From NCBI RefSeq assembly GCF_019351405.1, contig NZ_JAHWZX010000001.1, positions 371,338-435,337 of the forward strand: 64,000 bases of DNA, written 5' to 3'. How positions within the stretch are numbered: position 1 is the stretch's first letter; the number at the start of each line of letters is the position of its first letter. The stretch comes from Stakelama flava (GTDB lineage Bacteria; Pseudomonadota; Alphaproteobacteria; Sphingomonadales; Sphingomonadaceae). Below, one piece after another: positions 24,662 to 33,289 of this stretch. Position numbers and translations under genes: made by a program. The notes under the pieces were generated by a model. It saw nothing but the letters and a program-made list of their open reading frames with translations, was not told the origin of the DNA and did not search any database.

Positions 24662-27559
24662 GTGATCCAGGGCAATGCGCGCTCACGTCGAGCGCATTCG
24701 AAACTGACTGCCACGGCCTCGCTGGTGGCGCTGCTGGCCATGGGCTGGAGCTCGACCGCCTTCGCGCAGCAAAGCGACACCACCGACGATCAGAGCCAGA
24801 ATGATCAGCAGCAGTCGCAGGCGACCGGCAGCGGAACCACCGCTCCCAGCGGCGATCAGGACGCGACGGCGCAGACCGACGGCGTCGCGGGTCAGCCCGC
24901 ATCCGATATCGTGGTCACCGGCGTGCGCGCCAGCCTTCAGTCGGCGCAGAACATCAAGCGCAACGCGGGACAGATCGTCGATTCGGTCGTCGCCGAAGAC
25001 ATCGGCAAGCTGCCCGATCGCAACGTCGCAGAAGCGCTGCAGCGGATTACCGGCGTCCAGATCCAACGCAGCTATGGCGAGGGAAGCTCGATCGCCATTC
25101 GCGGGCTCAGCCAGGTTCGCACCGAAATCAACGGACGCGACGTGTTCACCGCGAATGGCGGGCGCACGCTCAGCCTGGAAGATGTGCCGTCCGAACTGCT
25201 GGCGGGAATCGATGTTTACAAAAACCCGTCGGCCGAACTGATCGAAGGCGGCATTGGCGGCCTCGTCAACCTGCGAACGCGCAAGCCCTTCGACTTTGAC
25301 GGCTTCAAGCTGTCGGCGAGCGGCGGCATCAATTATTATGACCTGTACGGCAAGAGCAAGCCGCAGGCCAACATCCTCGTGTCCGATCGCTGGGATACCG
25401 GAATCGGCGAAATCGGCGTGCTCGTCGATCTGGCGTATCAGAAGACGGCATTCCGTCAGGATCAGATTTCCAGCCAGCCCTTCTACCTGCTCGACGAAAG
25501 CGACGAAACCGACGCTGCGATCGCCGCCGGACTGGGCCGCACGGGGCAGGACACCTATCTCGCGCACGGCGTGGGCATCGGTCAGTATCTTGGCGATCGC
25601 CGCCGGCTTGGCGCCGATGTGGCCGTGCAATGGCGCCCGACCGATACTCTGCAATTCACCGGCGAATATATTCGTTCGGACTACAAGTTCCGCTACGGCG
25701 ATTACAGCTATTTCGCCTATACCGGCGATGCGACCATCACCCCGGACTATACGCAGCCTTTCAGTTTCGACGATGACGGCAATTTCCGCAGCGGCACGTT
25801 CGTCAACGTGCCGGTGAACGCGAATACCAGCCTGGAAACGCGCAATTCGGTTACCAATGACTATTCGCTGCACGGCGTCTGGAACCCCTCCTCCGATCTC
25901 GAAGTGAGCGGCGATTTCCAGTATATTCGCGGCACGACCGACAGCGAGCGTTCGATCGTCATCCTGTCTTCCACCGCCGAGCGGCTTTATACTTCGGTGG
26001 GCGACGGTGTTCCGACGATGCTCATTTACGGCGATGGCGACGCCAGCAACGGCGACGGGTCGACCACCAATTTCGACAATTACCGCACCGGCGGCGGGTA
26101 TCTCGACCATATCGAACATTCCGTCGGCACCGAATATGCTGGCCGCTTCGATGCGAAGTATCAGCTTCACGGCGGTTTCCTTCGCGCGCTTGAAGGCGGT
26201 TTGCGGTACACTGACCGCTCTGCGGTGACCGACAGCAGCACCTATGCCTATTACGGCATCGCAACCGCGCTGCCCGATTCGCTGCTGGAGGTTCGTCCGT
26301 TCCGCGGCGACCTGTATCGCGGTTTCGACGGCGTCCCGACCGGCGCTGTTTTCTTTAACCGGAACATAGTGCTGGACTATGATGCCACGCGTGAAGCGCT
26401 GGCCCCCTATGTTTCGGAATCGCAGCAAGAAGCCCTGCTCGACGGCGTGAGCTATGTTCCCAGCGACCGGAATACGCAGGGCGAAAAAACCTATACCGCT
26501 TACGGACTGGTCCGCTTCGGCAGTGACGATTTCGCGGTTCCGTTCGAGGGCAATATCGGTGTCCGCGTTGTCCGGACCGAAGTAAGCACCGCCGGCTATC
26601 AGGTCCGCACGCCGCAGGTGCAGGTCGGCACCGATGACGACGGCAATCCGATCTATGGCAACGGCGATGTCGAATATCAGCCGATCAGCGTCGATTCGAA
26701 CTATACCAAGGCGCTGCCCAGCCTGAACCTGACCTTCCACCTGACGCCCGAATTGCAGTTGCGGCTGGCGGCGTCCGAGGCGCTTTCACGCCCCAGCTTC
26801 ACGCAGCTCAACCCGAACATCAACATCGTCGAATATAATCCCACGAATTCGCAACGCACTGCCTCTTCGGGGAACCCAGATCTCCGTCCGCTGACCGCCA
26901 AACAGCTTGACGCGAGCCTAGAATATTACTTCGCCGATACCGGTATGATCTATGGCGCGGCGTTCTATAAGAAGGTCGACGGGTTCATCGCCAATGTCGT
27001 TACGCAGGAAACCTATACCTTCGGCGACAGCAGCTACACCTATGATGTGACGCGCCCGGTCAACGGCGATAATGGCAAGATCAAAGGCTTCGAAATCGGC
27101 GGCAATACCTTTTTCGACTTCCTTCCCGGGTGGCTGTCGGGCTTCGGTGCGCAGGCGAACTTCACCTATGTCGACAGCAAGGCGCCCAGCCCGCAAGCCA
27201 CCGACAATGAAGGCAACCAGCTTCTGGTGCCGCTCGAACTGCTGTCGAAATACAGCTACAACCTTGTCGGCATTTACGACAAAGGCGCGGTTTCGGCGCG
27301 CGTCGCGTATAACTGGCGCAGCAAATATGTCGTGACGACGCAGGGCAACGGATCGGGTAACTTGCCCATCTTCAACGCGCCGCGTGGTCAGCTCGATGCC
27401 TCGTTCACCTATACGGTCAACCCGCATTTCGCGCTCACGGTGGACGGGACGAACCTGACCGATACCGAAAACCGCACCTATTACGGCATCGAAAGCCGTC
27501 CGCAGTCGTCGGTGCTGAACGATCGCCGGGTCAGCATCACCGCCCGCATCACCTACTAA
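24662..27559 (+). CDS. TonB-dependent receptor, candidate xyloglucan oligosaccharide transporter
   Basis: A 965-residue outer-membrane receptor starting with GTG at 24662 after GGGAG. It has a signal peptide ending TAFAQQ, a Gln/Asp-rich linker (about 36-75), the TonB box DIVVTG, a plug domain (about 85-210: NVAEALQRITGVQIQR, EVNGRD-like EINGRDVFTA) and a long barrel ending with ...RVSITARITY. This pattern belongs to the Xanthomonas/Caulobacter-type TonB receptors that import plant oligosaccharides. The surrounding GH74, GH31, GH35 and GH29 genes make xyloglucan oligosaccharides the likely cargo; the substrate is inferred. A strong terminator follows. Confidence 0.88.
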   Translation: MIQGNARSRRAHSKLTATASLVALLAMGWSSTAFAQQSDTTDDQSQNDQQQSQATGSGTTAPSGDQDATAQTDGVAGQPASDIVVTGVRASLQSAQNIKRNAGQIVDSVVAEDIGKLPDRNVAEALQRITGVQIQRSYGEGSSIAIRGLSQVRTEINGRDVFTANGGRTLSLEDVPSELLAGIDVYKNPSAELIEGGIGGLVNLRTRKPFDFDGFKLSASGGINYYDLYGKSKPQANILVSDRWDTGIGEIGVLVDLAYQKTAFRQDQISSQPFYLLDESDETDAAIAAGLGRTGQDTYLAHGVGIGQYLGDRRRLGADVAVQWRPTDTLQFTGEYIRSDYKFRYGDYSYFAYTGDATITPDYTQPFSFDDDGNFRSGTFVNVPVNANTSLETRNSVTNDYSLHGVWNPSSDLEVSGDFQYIRGTTDSERSIVILSSTAERLYTSVGDGVPTMLIYGDGDASNGDGSTTNFDNYRTGGGYLDHIEHSVGTEYAGRFDAKYQLHGGFLRALEGGLRYTDRSAVTDSSTYAYYGIATALPDSLLEVRPFRGDLYRGFDGVPTGAVFFNRNIVLDYDATREALAPYVSESQQEALLDGVSYVPSDRNTQGEKTYTAYGLVRFGSDDFAVPFEGNIGVRVVRTEVSTAGYQVRTPQVQVGTDDDGNPIYGNGDVEYQPISVDSNYTKALPSLNLTFHLTPELQLRLAASEALSRPSFTQLNPNINIVEYNPTNSQRTASSGNPDLRPLTAKQLDASLEYYFADTGMIYGAAFYKKVDGFIANVVTQETYTFGDSSYTYDVTRPVNGDNGKIKGFEIGGNTFFDFLPGWLSGFGAQANFTYVDSKAPSPQATDNEGNQLLVPLELLSKYSYNLVGIYDKGAVSARVAYNWRSKYVVTTQGNGSGNLPIFNAPRGQLDASFTYTVNPHFALTVDGTNLTDTENRTYYGIESRPQSSVLNDRRVSITARITY

Positions 27560-27584
27560 CAACCACTCCTACAGTTCCCCCTGT

Positions 27585-27617
27585 GAGCCGGAGCCTAGTG
27601 CCCCGGCTCTTTTTTTG
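27585..27617 (+). terminator. Rho-independent terminator after the TonB receptor gene
   Basis: GAGCCGG (27585-27591) pairs with CCGGCTC (27603-27609) and is followed by eight T residues. It lies 25 bases after the receptor stop, a classic intrinsic terminator. Confidence 0.9.
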
Positions 27618-27633
27618 CCTGCCGCCATCTACA

Positions 27634-27673
27634 AAAAAGCGGATGCCGACCCCATGTCGAACATCCGCTTTTT
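27634..27673. terminator. Bidirectional terminator between TonB receptor and GH31 gene
   Basis: AAAAAGCGGATG (27634-27645) pairs perfectly over 12 bp with CATCCGCTTTTT (27662-27673). With A and T runs at both ends it can end transcription in either direction, backing up the receptor terminator and serving the minus-strand GH31 gene that stops at 27724. Confidence 0.85.
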
Positions 27674-27723
27674 GTCGCTTTGCACCCGACGCCACATGAC
27701 GCCGGGCACAGTATGTCGGCGCG

Positions 27724-30606
27724 TCAGCCGGGGCGTTTCACGGTTACTTCGCTGCCCGTATAGGCCACCGTGACATCGGCAGCGCCGTCCAGGTCGAGCG
27801 GCTGCCCCGGCTTGATCCAGCGGATGCGGAACGTGCGGCTGGCGGGCATGCCGTCATAGCCCTTGCCCTGCCGCGCACCGATGAAAACGCTGCCCGTCGC
27901 ATCGTCATAGCGGATCGGGATGCGGCTATATTTACCGGTGCGATAGCCCTCGCTCGTCCCGTCATCCTCATACAGGCCGAACGATCCGTCCGCTCCCGTA
28001 TAGATGTTGAGCGTTACCGGCGCATCGGGCTTCTGATCGACATATTGCTGGACCGGCCCCATCGGAACAATCGCGCCTTCGCGCACGAACAGCGGCATGC
28101 GTTCATAGGGCGCATCGACATTTACGCTCTTTCCGCCCGCAACGCGTTCACCGGTGTAGAAATTGTACCAGCCGGTCGAAGCGCTGGGCAGATACACCTC
28201 GCGCGAGCGCGCCTTGTAGGTGGTGACCGGCGCGACCAGGAAGCTGTCGCCGAACAGATATTCGTCCGCGCTGTCGCGCGCCTGCCTGTCGTTCGGAAAG
28301 TCCATGACAAGGCCGCGCATGATGCTGCCGTCGTTGAACCACGTGTTCGCCGCCTGGGTGTAGATATAAGGCATCAGGCGATAGCGAAGCTGATCGTACC
28401 AGACCATCGACTTGCGCATCGGCGAACCGTCGGGCGAAATCTCGTAAATCTCGCGATACGGATATTCGCCATGGCTGCGGAACAGCGGGCTGAATGCGCC
28501 GAACTGGAACCAGCGCAGGTTCAGTTCGCGCCATTCGTTCAGGTCCTCCGGCTTTGGATTGTCGGTCGAATAGCGGTCTTCCAACGCAAACCCGCCGATA
28601 TCGTGCGTCCAGTTGGGAATTCCCGACATGGACAGGTTCACCCCTGCCGAAATCTGCGCGCGCAGATCGTACCAGCGGCTTGCAACGTCGCCGGACCAGA
28701 GCGCCGCGCCTGCGCGCTGCAGCCCGCCGAACCCCGACCGGGTAAGGATGAACGGGCGGACATCGGGTTTGAACTGGCGCCAGCCGTCATGCACGCCCTC
28801 GGCATGAACCAGCGGAAAGCTGTTGAAATATTCGGCCGCCGGTCCCTTGGCGTTCGGCCCCATCGTCTTGATGCGGTTTTCGATCGACAGGTTGGAGTGA
28901 ATGTCGGGTTCGGTCGCGTCCATCCACCAGGCATCGACGCCCAGCACGGCCAGCTTGTCCTTCATCTGCCGCCAATAGATTTCGCGCGCTTCGGGGGCAT
29001 AGGGATCATAGTCGGTGTTCAGATAGCCTTTACCGACCCAGTCCTTGTTCCCCATCTTCAGGTTGCCGTGATAGGTATATCCTTTGGCATCCAGTTCCTT
29101 GTAATTGTCGGTCGTCGGATAGAATTTGGGCCAGACCGAAATCATGAAGTGCGCGTTCAGATCGTGCACCTTGTCGATCATCCCCTTGGGATCGGGGAAG
29201 CGGCTCTTGTCGAAATCGTGGCTGCCCCATGCGTCCTCGGGCCAATAGAACCAGTCCTGCACGATATTGTCGAGCGGGATGTCGCGTTTGCGATACTGTT
29301 CGACCACGTCAATCAGTTCGTCCTGCGTCTTGTAGCGCTGGCGCGACTGCCAGAAGCCATAGGCCCATTTGGGCATCATCACGGCCTTGCCCGTCAGCTT
29401 GCGATACCCCGCGACCACGTCGTCCATGTCCTTGCCCGGCACGAACCAGTAATTGACGGCATGGCCGACATTGCTGGAAAACCAGACCGAATGGCGGTCG
29501 GCATCGGCAAGCGGGTCGTTGTGGAAGAACGCCATATATCCGGCGTTCGGTTTCCATTCGATGCGGACACTGGCCGGCTTGCCCTTGGTCATCGGAACTT
29601 CGAAGTTGGCATACCAGGGATTCCAGTTCTGCCGCCAGCGATTGAGCACTTCCTTGCCGTCGATAAAGACCTTGAAATAACTGGACCCATACAGGCGGAA
29701 CTTGTGCATTCCGCTCTTGTCCGGGGTCAGCTCACCCGTCCAGACGACCTTCTGGCTTTCGGTCGCATTGCCTGCGGTGTTCTGCCCGCTATCGGCGGCG
29801 ACCGTCTTCGCCTTGGCGGCTTCGGGCCATTTGTCCTGGTCAGAGATATATTGGTAATCGATTGTCGCTTCGCGGCGAGTCACGGCAAGCTTGTCATCCA
29901 GATAATATTGCGCGGTAAAGCCGGGCTTGCCCCCGCTCGTCACCTTCATGCCCTGCCCCACAAAGGAATATTCCTTCGGATTGCCGAACCGGGTGATCGA
30001 GTTGTTGTCCCACAATATGCCGTAATTGCGCGTCGACACCAGAAACGGCACCGCAATGTCCATATTGTGCTGGGCGAGTTCAACGTCCTCGCCATTATAG
30101 TTCATCTGGCTGTTCTGGTGCTGGCCCAGGCCATACAGCCCCTCATCGGTGCCGCGATTGAATTGCTGGGACACCGACACGAAAGGCTTGCCCTCGATCG
30201 TCTCGGATGTGAACACGGGCTGGCCCGCCTGATCGAGGAGCAGCTTCCCACTGGCATCAAGGAAGCGAACCTTGCCGGTGGCAAGATCGATATCGGCGGT
30301 ATCGCGATCGGTTTTCAGAAGGACGTGGCCGTTCTGATCGGCGATCGAAAATTTGCCCGGCTTTGGCGGAGCGGGCACCATCAGGCTGGTATCGCGCGGC
30401 GCGCCTGCTTTCGTCTTCGGTGCGGCGATGACGTGGAAAATGCCATCGCCGTGAACGGTAACCTTCACCGTTGCCGCACTGCCGTTCGCGGGCGAAACGA
30501 CGACCCCGTCATCGGTGCGCGAATACCTGCCCGCCTGCTGCGCCATTGCCGCCGGGGCCATCGCGCTTGCCGCCATCAGCGCGGAAACGATCATTGCCTT
30601 GCTCAT
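27724..30606 (-). CDS. GH31 alpha-xylosidase with PA14 insert
   Basis: The 960-residue enzyme from the ATG at 30606 has a signal peptide (MIVSALMAASAMAPAAMAQQ) and so acts in the periplasm or at the surface. The nucleophile is Asp563 in WWMDATEPD, a motif typical of alpha-xylosidases, and the acid/base is Asp640 in WSGDVASRW. A PA14-like domain (about 235-375: TGELTPDKSGMHKFRLYG, FKVFIDGKEVLNRW) interrupts the N-terminal domain, as in the Cellvibrio xyloglucan alpha-xylosidase Xyl31A. It should remove alpha-1,6-xylosyl branches from xyloglucan oligosaccharides. It follows the GH35 gene by 50 bases in one operon. Confidence 0.92.
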   Translation of the reverse strand: MSKAMIVSALMAASAMAPAAMAQQAGRYSRTDDGVVVSPANGSAATVKVTVHGDGIFHVIAAPKTKAGAPRDTSLMVPAPPKPGKFSIADQNGHVLLKTDRDTADIDLATGKVRFLDASGKLLLDQAGQPVFTSETIEGKPFVSVSQQFNRGTDEGLYGLGQHQNSQMNYNGEDVELAQHNMDIAVPFLVSTRNYGILWDNNSITRFGNPKEYSFVGQGMKVTSGGKPGFTAQYYLDDKLAVTRREATIDYQYISDQDKWPEAAKAKTVAADSGQNTAGNATESQKVVWTGELTPDKSGMHKFRLYGSSYFKVFIDGKEVLNRWRQNWNPWYANFEVPMTKGKPASVRIEWKPNAGYMAFFHNDPLADADRHSVWFSSNVGHAVNYWFVPGKDMDDVVAGYRKLTGKAVMMPKWAYGFWQSRQRYKTQDELIDVVEQYRKRDIPLDNIVQDWFYWPEDAWGSHDFDKSRFPDPKGMIDKVHDLNAHFMISVWPKFYPTTDNYKELDAKGYTYHGNLKMGNKDWVGKGYLNTDYDPYAPEAREIYWRQMKDKLAVLGVDAWWMDATEPDIHSNLSIENRIKTMGPNAKGPAAEYFNSFPLVHAEGVHDGWRQFKPDVRPFILTRSGFGGLQRAGAALWSGDVASRWYDLRAQISAGVNLSMSGIPNWTHDIGGFALEDRYSTDNPKPEDLNEWRELNLRWFQFGAFSPLFRSHGEYPYREIYEISPDGSPMRKSMVWYDQLRYRLMPYIYTQAANTWFNDGSIMRGLVMDFPNDRQARDSADEYLFGDSFLVAPVTTYKARSREVYLPSASTGWYNFYTGERVAGGKSVNVDAPYERMPLFVREGAIVPMGPVQQYVDQKPDAPVTLNIYTGADGSFGLYEDDGTSEGYRTGKYSRIPIRYDDATGSVFIGARQGKGYDGMPASRTFRIRWIKPGQPLDLDGAADVTVAYTGSEVTVKRPG

Positions 30607-30656
30607 ATCATCCGTCCTCGTCGTCCAGCCCGCGCGCTCGCCGGGCAATTTTGTTT

Positions 30657-32291
30657 TCAGCGATAGCTGCCCATGATGACTTTCAGCAGCACCGGCTGCT
30701 CGATCAGGTTGATGCCGTAGTCTGTCTGATCCCCGTTCCACACACGGTCCATCACCCATTTTCCGTCATCGAAATGCCCCTGTTCGACACGCACGACCAT
30801 GCCATGCTCAGGCCCGCCCTCGGCCGCTTCGAAATGCATCCGGACATGATCGCCGGTCATCAGAAACTCGTTCGGCGAAAGCTGCGCGACGACGACGCCG
30901 CCGACGGGCTTGTCGGCCCAGGGCGGCGGCGTCTGGTCAAGGAAATCCCAGTCCTTTTCCCCAAACTGCCACTCGCCATAGCTGGTGGAAATTTTCCATT
31001 TGCCCATGACCGTCGATTGCCCGGACCCGTCGTCAGGCTTCGATGCGCCCCATGTCGGGTGCGTGAAGGCGATGCGGGACCAGTTGCGCCCCATCGCCTC
31101 GAACGCCGCATATTTGGACGCGAACGCATCGAGCGTATCATCGTCAAGGCTTTGCGCGCCCAGCGGATAATTGAAATATCCGGTGTCATCCATGCCGAAT
31201 GGCGAAAAGCCGATCGCGCCCAGCCCCATCGCCTTGTAGAAGTACCGCGCATATTCCGCGGCATTGCCGATTTCCGGCACCATCAGCGGATTGTCGGGGC
31301 GGGCATAGCTTTCCAGATACGCATCGACATCCTTGCTCTTGCGATCATAGATGTCGGGCGCTTCGAAATCGATCGCTGGCGCCGCCGCCTTCCAGATGTC
31401 GAGCACGTCCTGTTGCGGCCCACCGCTCGAGACCGCCGTCGGCTCCGGCGTCTTGAAGGGATCAGCAAGCGAAGCGTTCACATACATCGGGATCGGCTTC
31501 ACCGCCTTACCCGCCGCCGCGATCTCGTTGATGTACCGTGCGGTATACCAGGTATTGAACGCGCGATCCGCCTGATCTGCGAACACCGCGCTCCAGCTGC
31601 CGGGTTTCTTGCCCAGCGCGCTGACAAGCGTATCGGGCACCGGGCCATCGAACAGCTTCTGCGCTTCGGGGCCGTAATCGCGCGGGCTGCGATAGCTACC
31701 GACTTCATTTTCCGGCTGGACCAGGATCACCGTATTCTGCGGATCATGCGCCTTCAAATAGGTCATCAGGGCAACGAAAGCGCGCTTGTCCGCCTCCAGC
31801 GTGGAACGGTGCATCGGCGACAGGACATAATGGTCCTTGCCATCCCGCGTCTTCATCCTCGGAAAGCGCCGATTGTCGAGCTTTACCCAATCCGGGGCAT
31901 AGCCGGGCGCGGTATTCTTCCAGGTTGCGAACCACAGCAGGACAACCCGCTTGTCGTGCGCGCGCGCCTGTTCAAGCAGCGTCTGGACAAAGGAGAAATC
32001 GAATTTGCCCTCTTCGGGTTCGATCTGCTGCCAGGCGACCGGAATTTCGACGGTATTTGCGTGGATCCGGTCGAGCACCGGCCAAACCTTTGGCAGCGCC
32101 GCGGCGTAGTTGCTCGAATTGTTCACCTGCCCGCCAAGAATGGTGAAGGGTTCGCCATCGACGATCAGCGCGTGGCGGCCGTTTCGGGTCTGGATTTGCG
32201 GAACCGCGCCTTGCTGCGCCTGTGCGAGCGCCGGAACGGCGGTAAGCGTCATCGCGGCCCCGGCGGCCACGGCGGTCAGACGTGCGATCAA
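30657..32291 (-). CDS. GH35 beta-galactosidase (DUF5597-type), xyloglucan-active candidate
   Basis: A 544-residue exported enzyme (signal peptide to about residue 24). The TIM barrel carries acid/base Glu196 in QPENEVGSY and nucleophile Glu340 in MVPEIGN, and a C-terminal beta domain follows (about 410-544). The short GH35 architecture matches the Cellvibrio xyloglucan beta-galactosidase Bgl35A rather than long lactose-type enzymes. It would remove galactose from xyloglucan side chains, after which GH31 can act. It is the first gene of the GH35-GH31 operon and is divergent from the IclR gene. Confidence 0.9.
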   Translation of the reverse strand: MIARLTAVAAGAAMTLTAVPALAQAQQGAVPQIQTRNGRHALIVDGEPFTILGGQVNNSSNYAAALPKVWPVLDRIHANTVEIPVAWQQIEPEEGKFDFSFVQTLLEQARAHDKRVVLLWFATWKNTAPGYAPDWVKLDNRRFPRMKTRDGKDHYVLSPMHRSTLEADKRAFVALMTYLKAHDPQNTVILVQPENEVGSYRSPRDYGPEAQKLFDGPVPDTLVSALGKKPGSWSAVFADQADRAFNTWYTARYINEIAAAGKAVKPIPMYVNASLADPFKTPEPTAVSSGGPQQDVLDIWKAAAPAIDFEAPDIYDRKSKDVDAYLESYARPDNPLMVPEIGNAAEYARYFYKAMGLGAIGFSPFGMDDTGYFNYPLGAQSLDDDTLDAFASKYAAFEAMGRNWSRIAFTHPTWGASKPDDGSGQSTVMGKWKISTSYGEWQFGEKDWDFLDQTPPPWADKPVGGVVVAQLSPNEFLMTGDHVRMHFEAAEGGPEHGMVVRVEQGHFDDGKWVMDRVWNGDQTDYGINLIEQPVLLKVIMGSYR

Positions 32292-32348
32292 TCAATCCTC
32301 CCTCGGCGCAGGCTATGTCCCGCGCTCTCTTGACGTACGGGCAGCGAG

Positions 32349-32364
32349 CCGGAACGCTTTCCGG
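32349..32364. promoter_or_regulatory. Operator candidate CCGGAA-CGCT-TTCCGG between GH35 and iclR
   Basis: A perfect 6-bp inverted repeat with a 4-base spacer lies 58 bases from the GH35 start and 146 bases from the IclR start. GGAA-N4-TTCC resembles sites bound by IclR-family regulators. A second, outer pair CGTAC (32334-32338) and GTACG (32364-32368) flanks it. Control by the adjacent IclR gene is inferred from position. Confidence 0.45.
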
Positions 32365-32509
32365 TACGCATACCCGTGCGACCCTCTTTCAACAAAGGTA
32401 GAATTTCAAGTATAAATGACTGCTTCACGTATGGGACAGGCTGTCGAATCCCTTTGCAACGATCGTTGGATAAAGCGATGGCGAAGTGAAAGAAGGTGAT
32501 TGGCTGAAC

Positions 32510-33271
32510 GTGACGACAGATTCGAAATACCGCGCTCCGGCGTTGCAAAAAGGGCTGGCGATCCTCGAAACGCTCGCCAACTCGCGAATGCCGATGAGCA
32601 TGTCGGACATTTCGACGGCGTTGGAACGATCTCGCAACGAAATCTTCCGCATGCTTCAGGTGCTGGAGGACATGCGCTATATCAGCCGCGACGAAGCAGG
32701 CGGCTATTCGCTCACCAACCGCCTGTTCGCGCTTTCGATGCGCCAGCCGCCGATCCGCGACCTGCTGTCGCTCGCCTTTCCGCTGATGACCGAACTTGCC
32801 GAAGAGGCGGGCCAGTCCTGCCACCTTGCCGTGGCGTCGGGTGCGGAAATGGTGGTGGTTGCGCGGGTGGAGGCACCCGGCCTGCTGGGCTTCGCGGTGC
32901 GCGTGGGATATCGTCGCCCGCTCCACCTTTCGGCATCGGGCCTTGTCCTGCTCGCCTTCGAACCTGCCGAACGGCAGGCGCAGATGATCGACGAAATCGA
33001 CCTGCTCGACGGTGCGATCGACCGCGCCGCGCTGCTCAGCCAGCTGAACGACATCGCGGCGCAGGGCTATGTCGCCCGCGAAAGTGGCATGATCAACGGC
33101 ATCCTGGATATATCCGCGCCGATCCTTGCCGCCGGCGAAGCGCGCGCCGCGCTTACCGTACCCTATGTCAGCGGCGCGGGAGCCAAGCTGGATCGCGCAC
33201 GCGCCAGCGAGATGGTGTGCGATACCGCAAGAACCGTTTCACACGCGCTGGAAGGGACGCAGATCGAATAG
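32510..33271 (+). CDS. IclR family transcriptional regulator
   Basis: A 253-residue regulator. The N-terminal winged helix (about 8-70: ALQKGLAILETLANSRMPMSMSDIS in order, then RNEIFRMLQVLEDM) is followed by an IclR effector domain (about 80-245) with AVASGAEMVVVARVE and MINGILDISAPI. Effectors of the family are often sugar acids or aromatic acids. It sits between GH35 and GH74 and is the only regulator in the locus, so it probably controls the xyloglucan and fucose genes. GTG at 32510 with AAGGTGAT upstream is preferred to an in-frame GTG at 32486. Confidence 0.85.
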   Translation: MTTDSKYRAPALQKGLAILETLANSRMPMSMSDISTALERSRNEIFRMLQVLEDMRYISRDEAGGYSLTNRLFALSMRQPPIRDLLSLAFPLMTELAEEAGQSCHLAVASGAEMVVVARVEAPGLLGFAVRVGYRRPLHLSASGLVLLAFEPAERQAQMIDEIDLLDGAIDRAALLSQLNDIAAQGYVARESGMINGILDISAPILAAGEARAALTVPYVSGAGAKLDRARASEMVCDTARTVSHALEGTQIE

Positions 33272-33289
33272 CCGACGCGATTCACCAGC

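Noticed and set aside
24683..26740. A 685-codon open frame on the minus strand opposite the TonB receptor
   Set aside because: Shadow of a real TonB receptor with signal peptide, plug and barrel. The product shows no family pattern.
28045..30666. An 873-codon open frame on the plus strand opposite the GH31 gene
   Set aside because: It is antisense to a complete GH31 enzyme with catalytic residues and signal peptide, and its translation is rich in H, R and P with no domain. It is a GC-rich shadow.
30471..32333. A long plus-strand frame opposite the GH35 gene
   Set aside because: The GH35 gene has both catalytic Glu motifs and a signal peptide. The opposite frame has none of these and contains biased residues.
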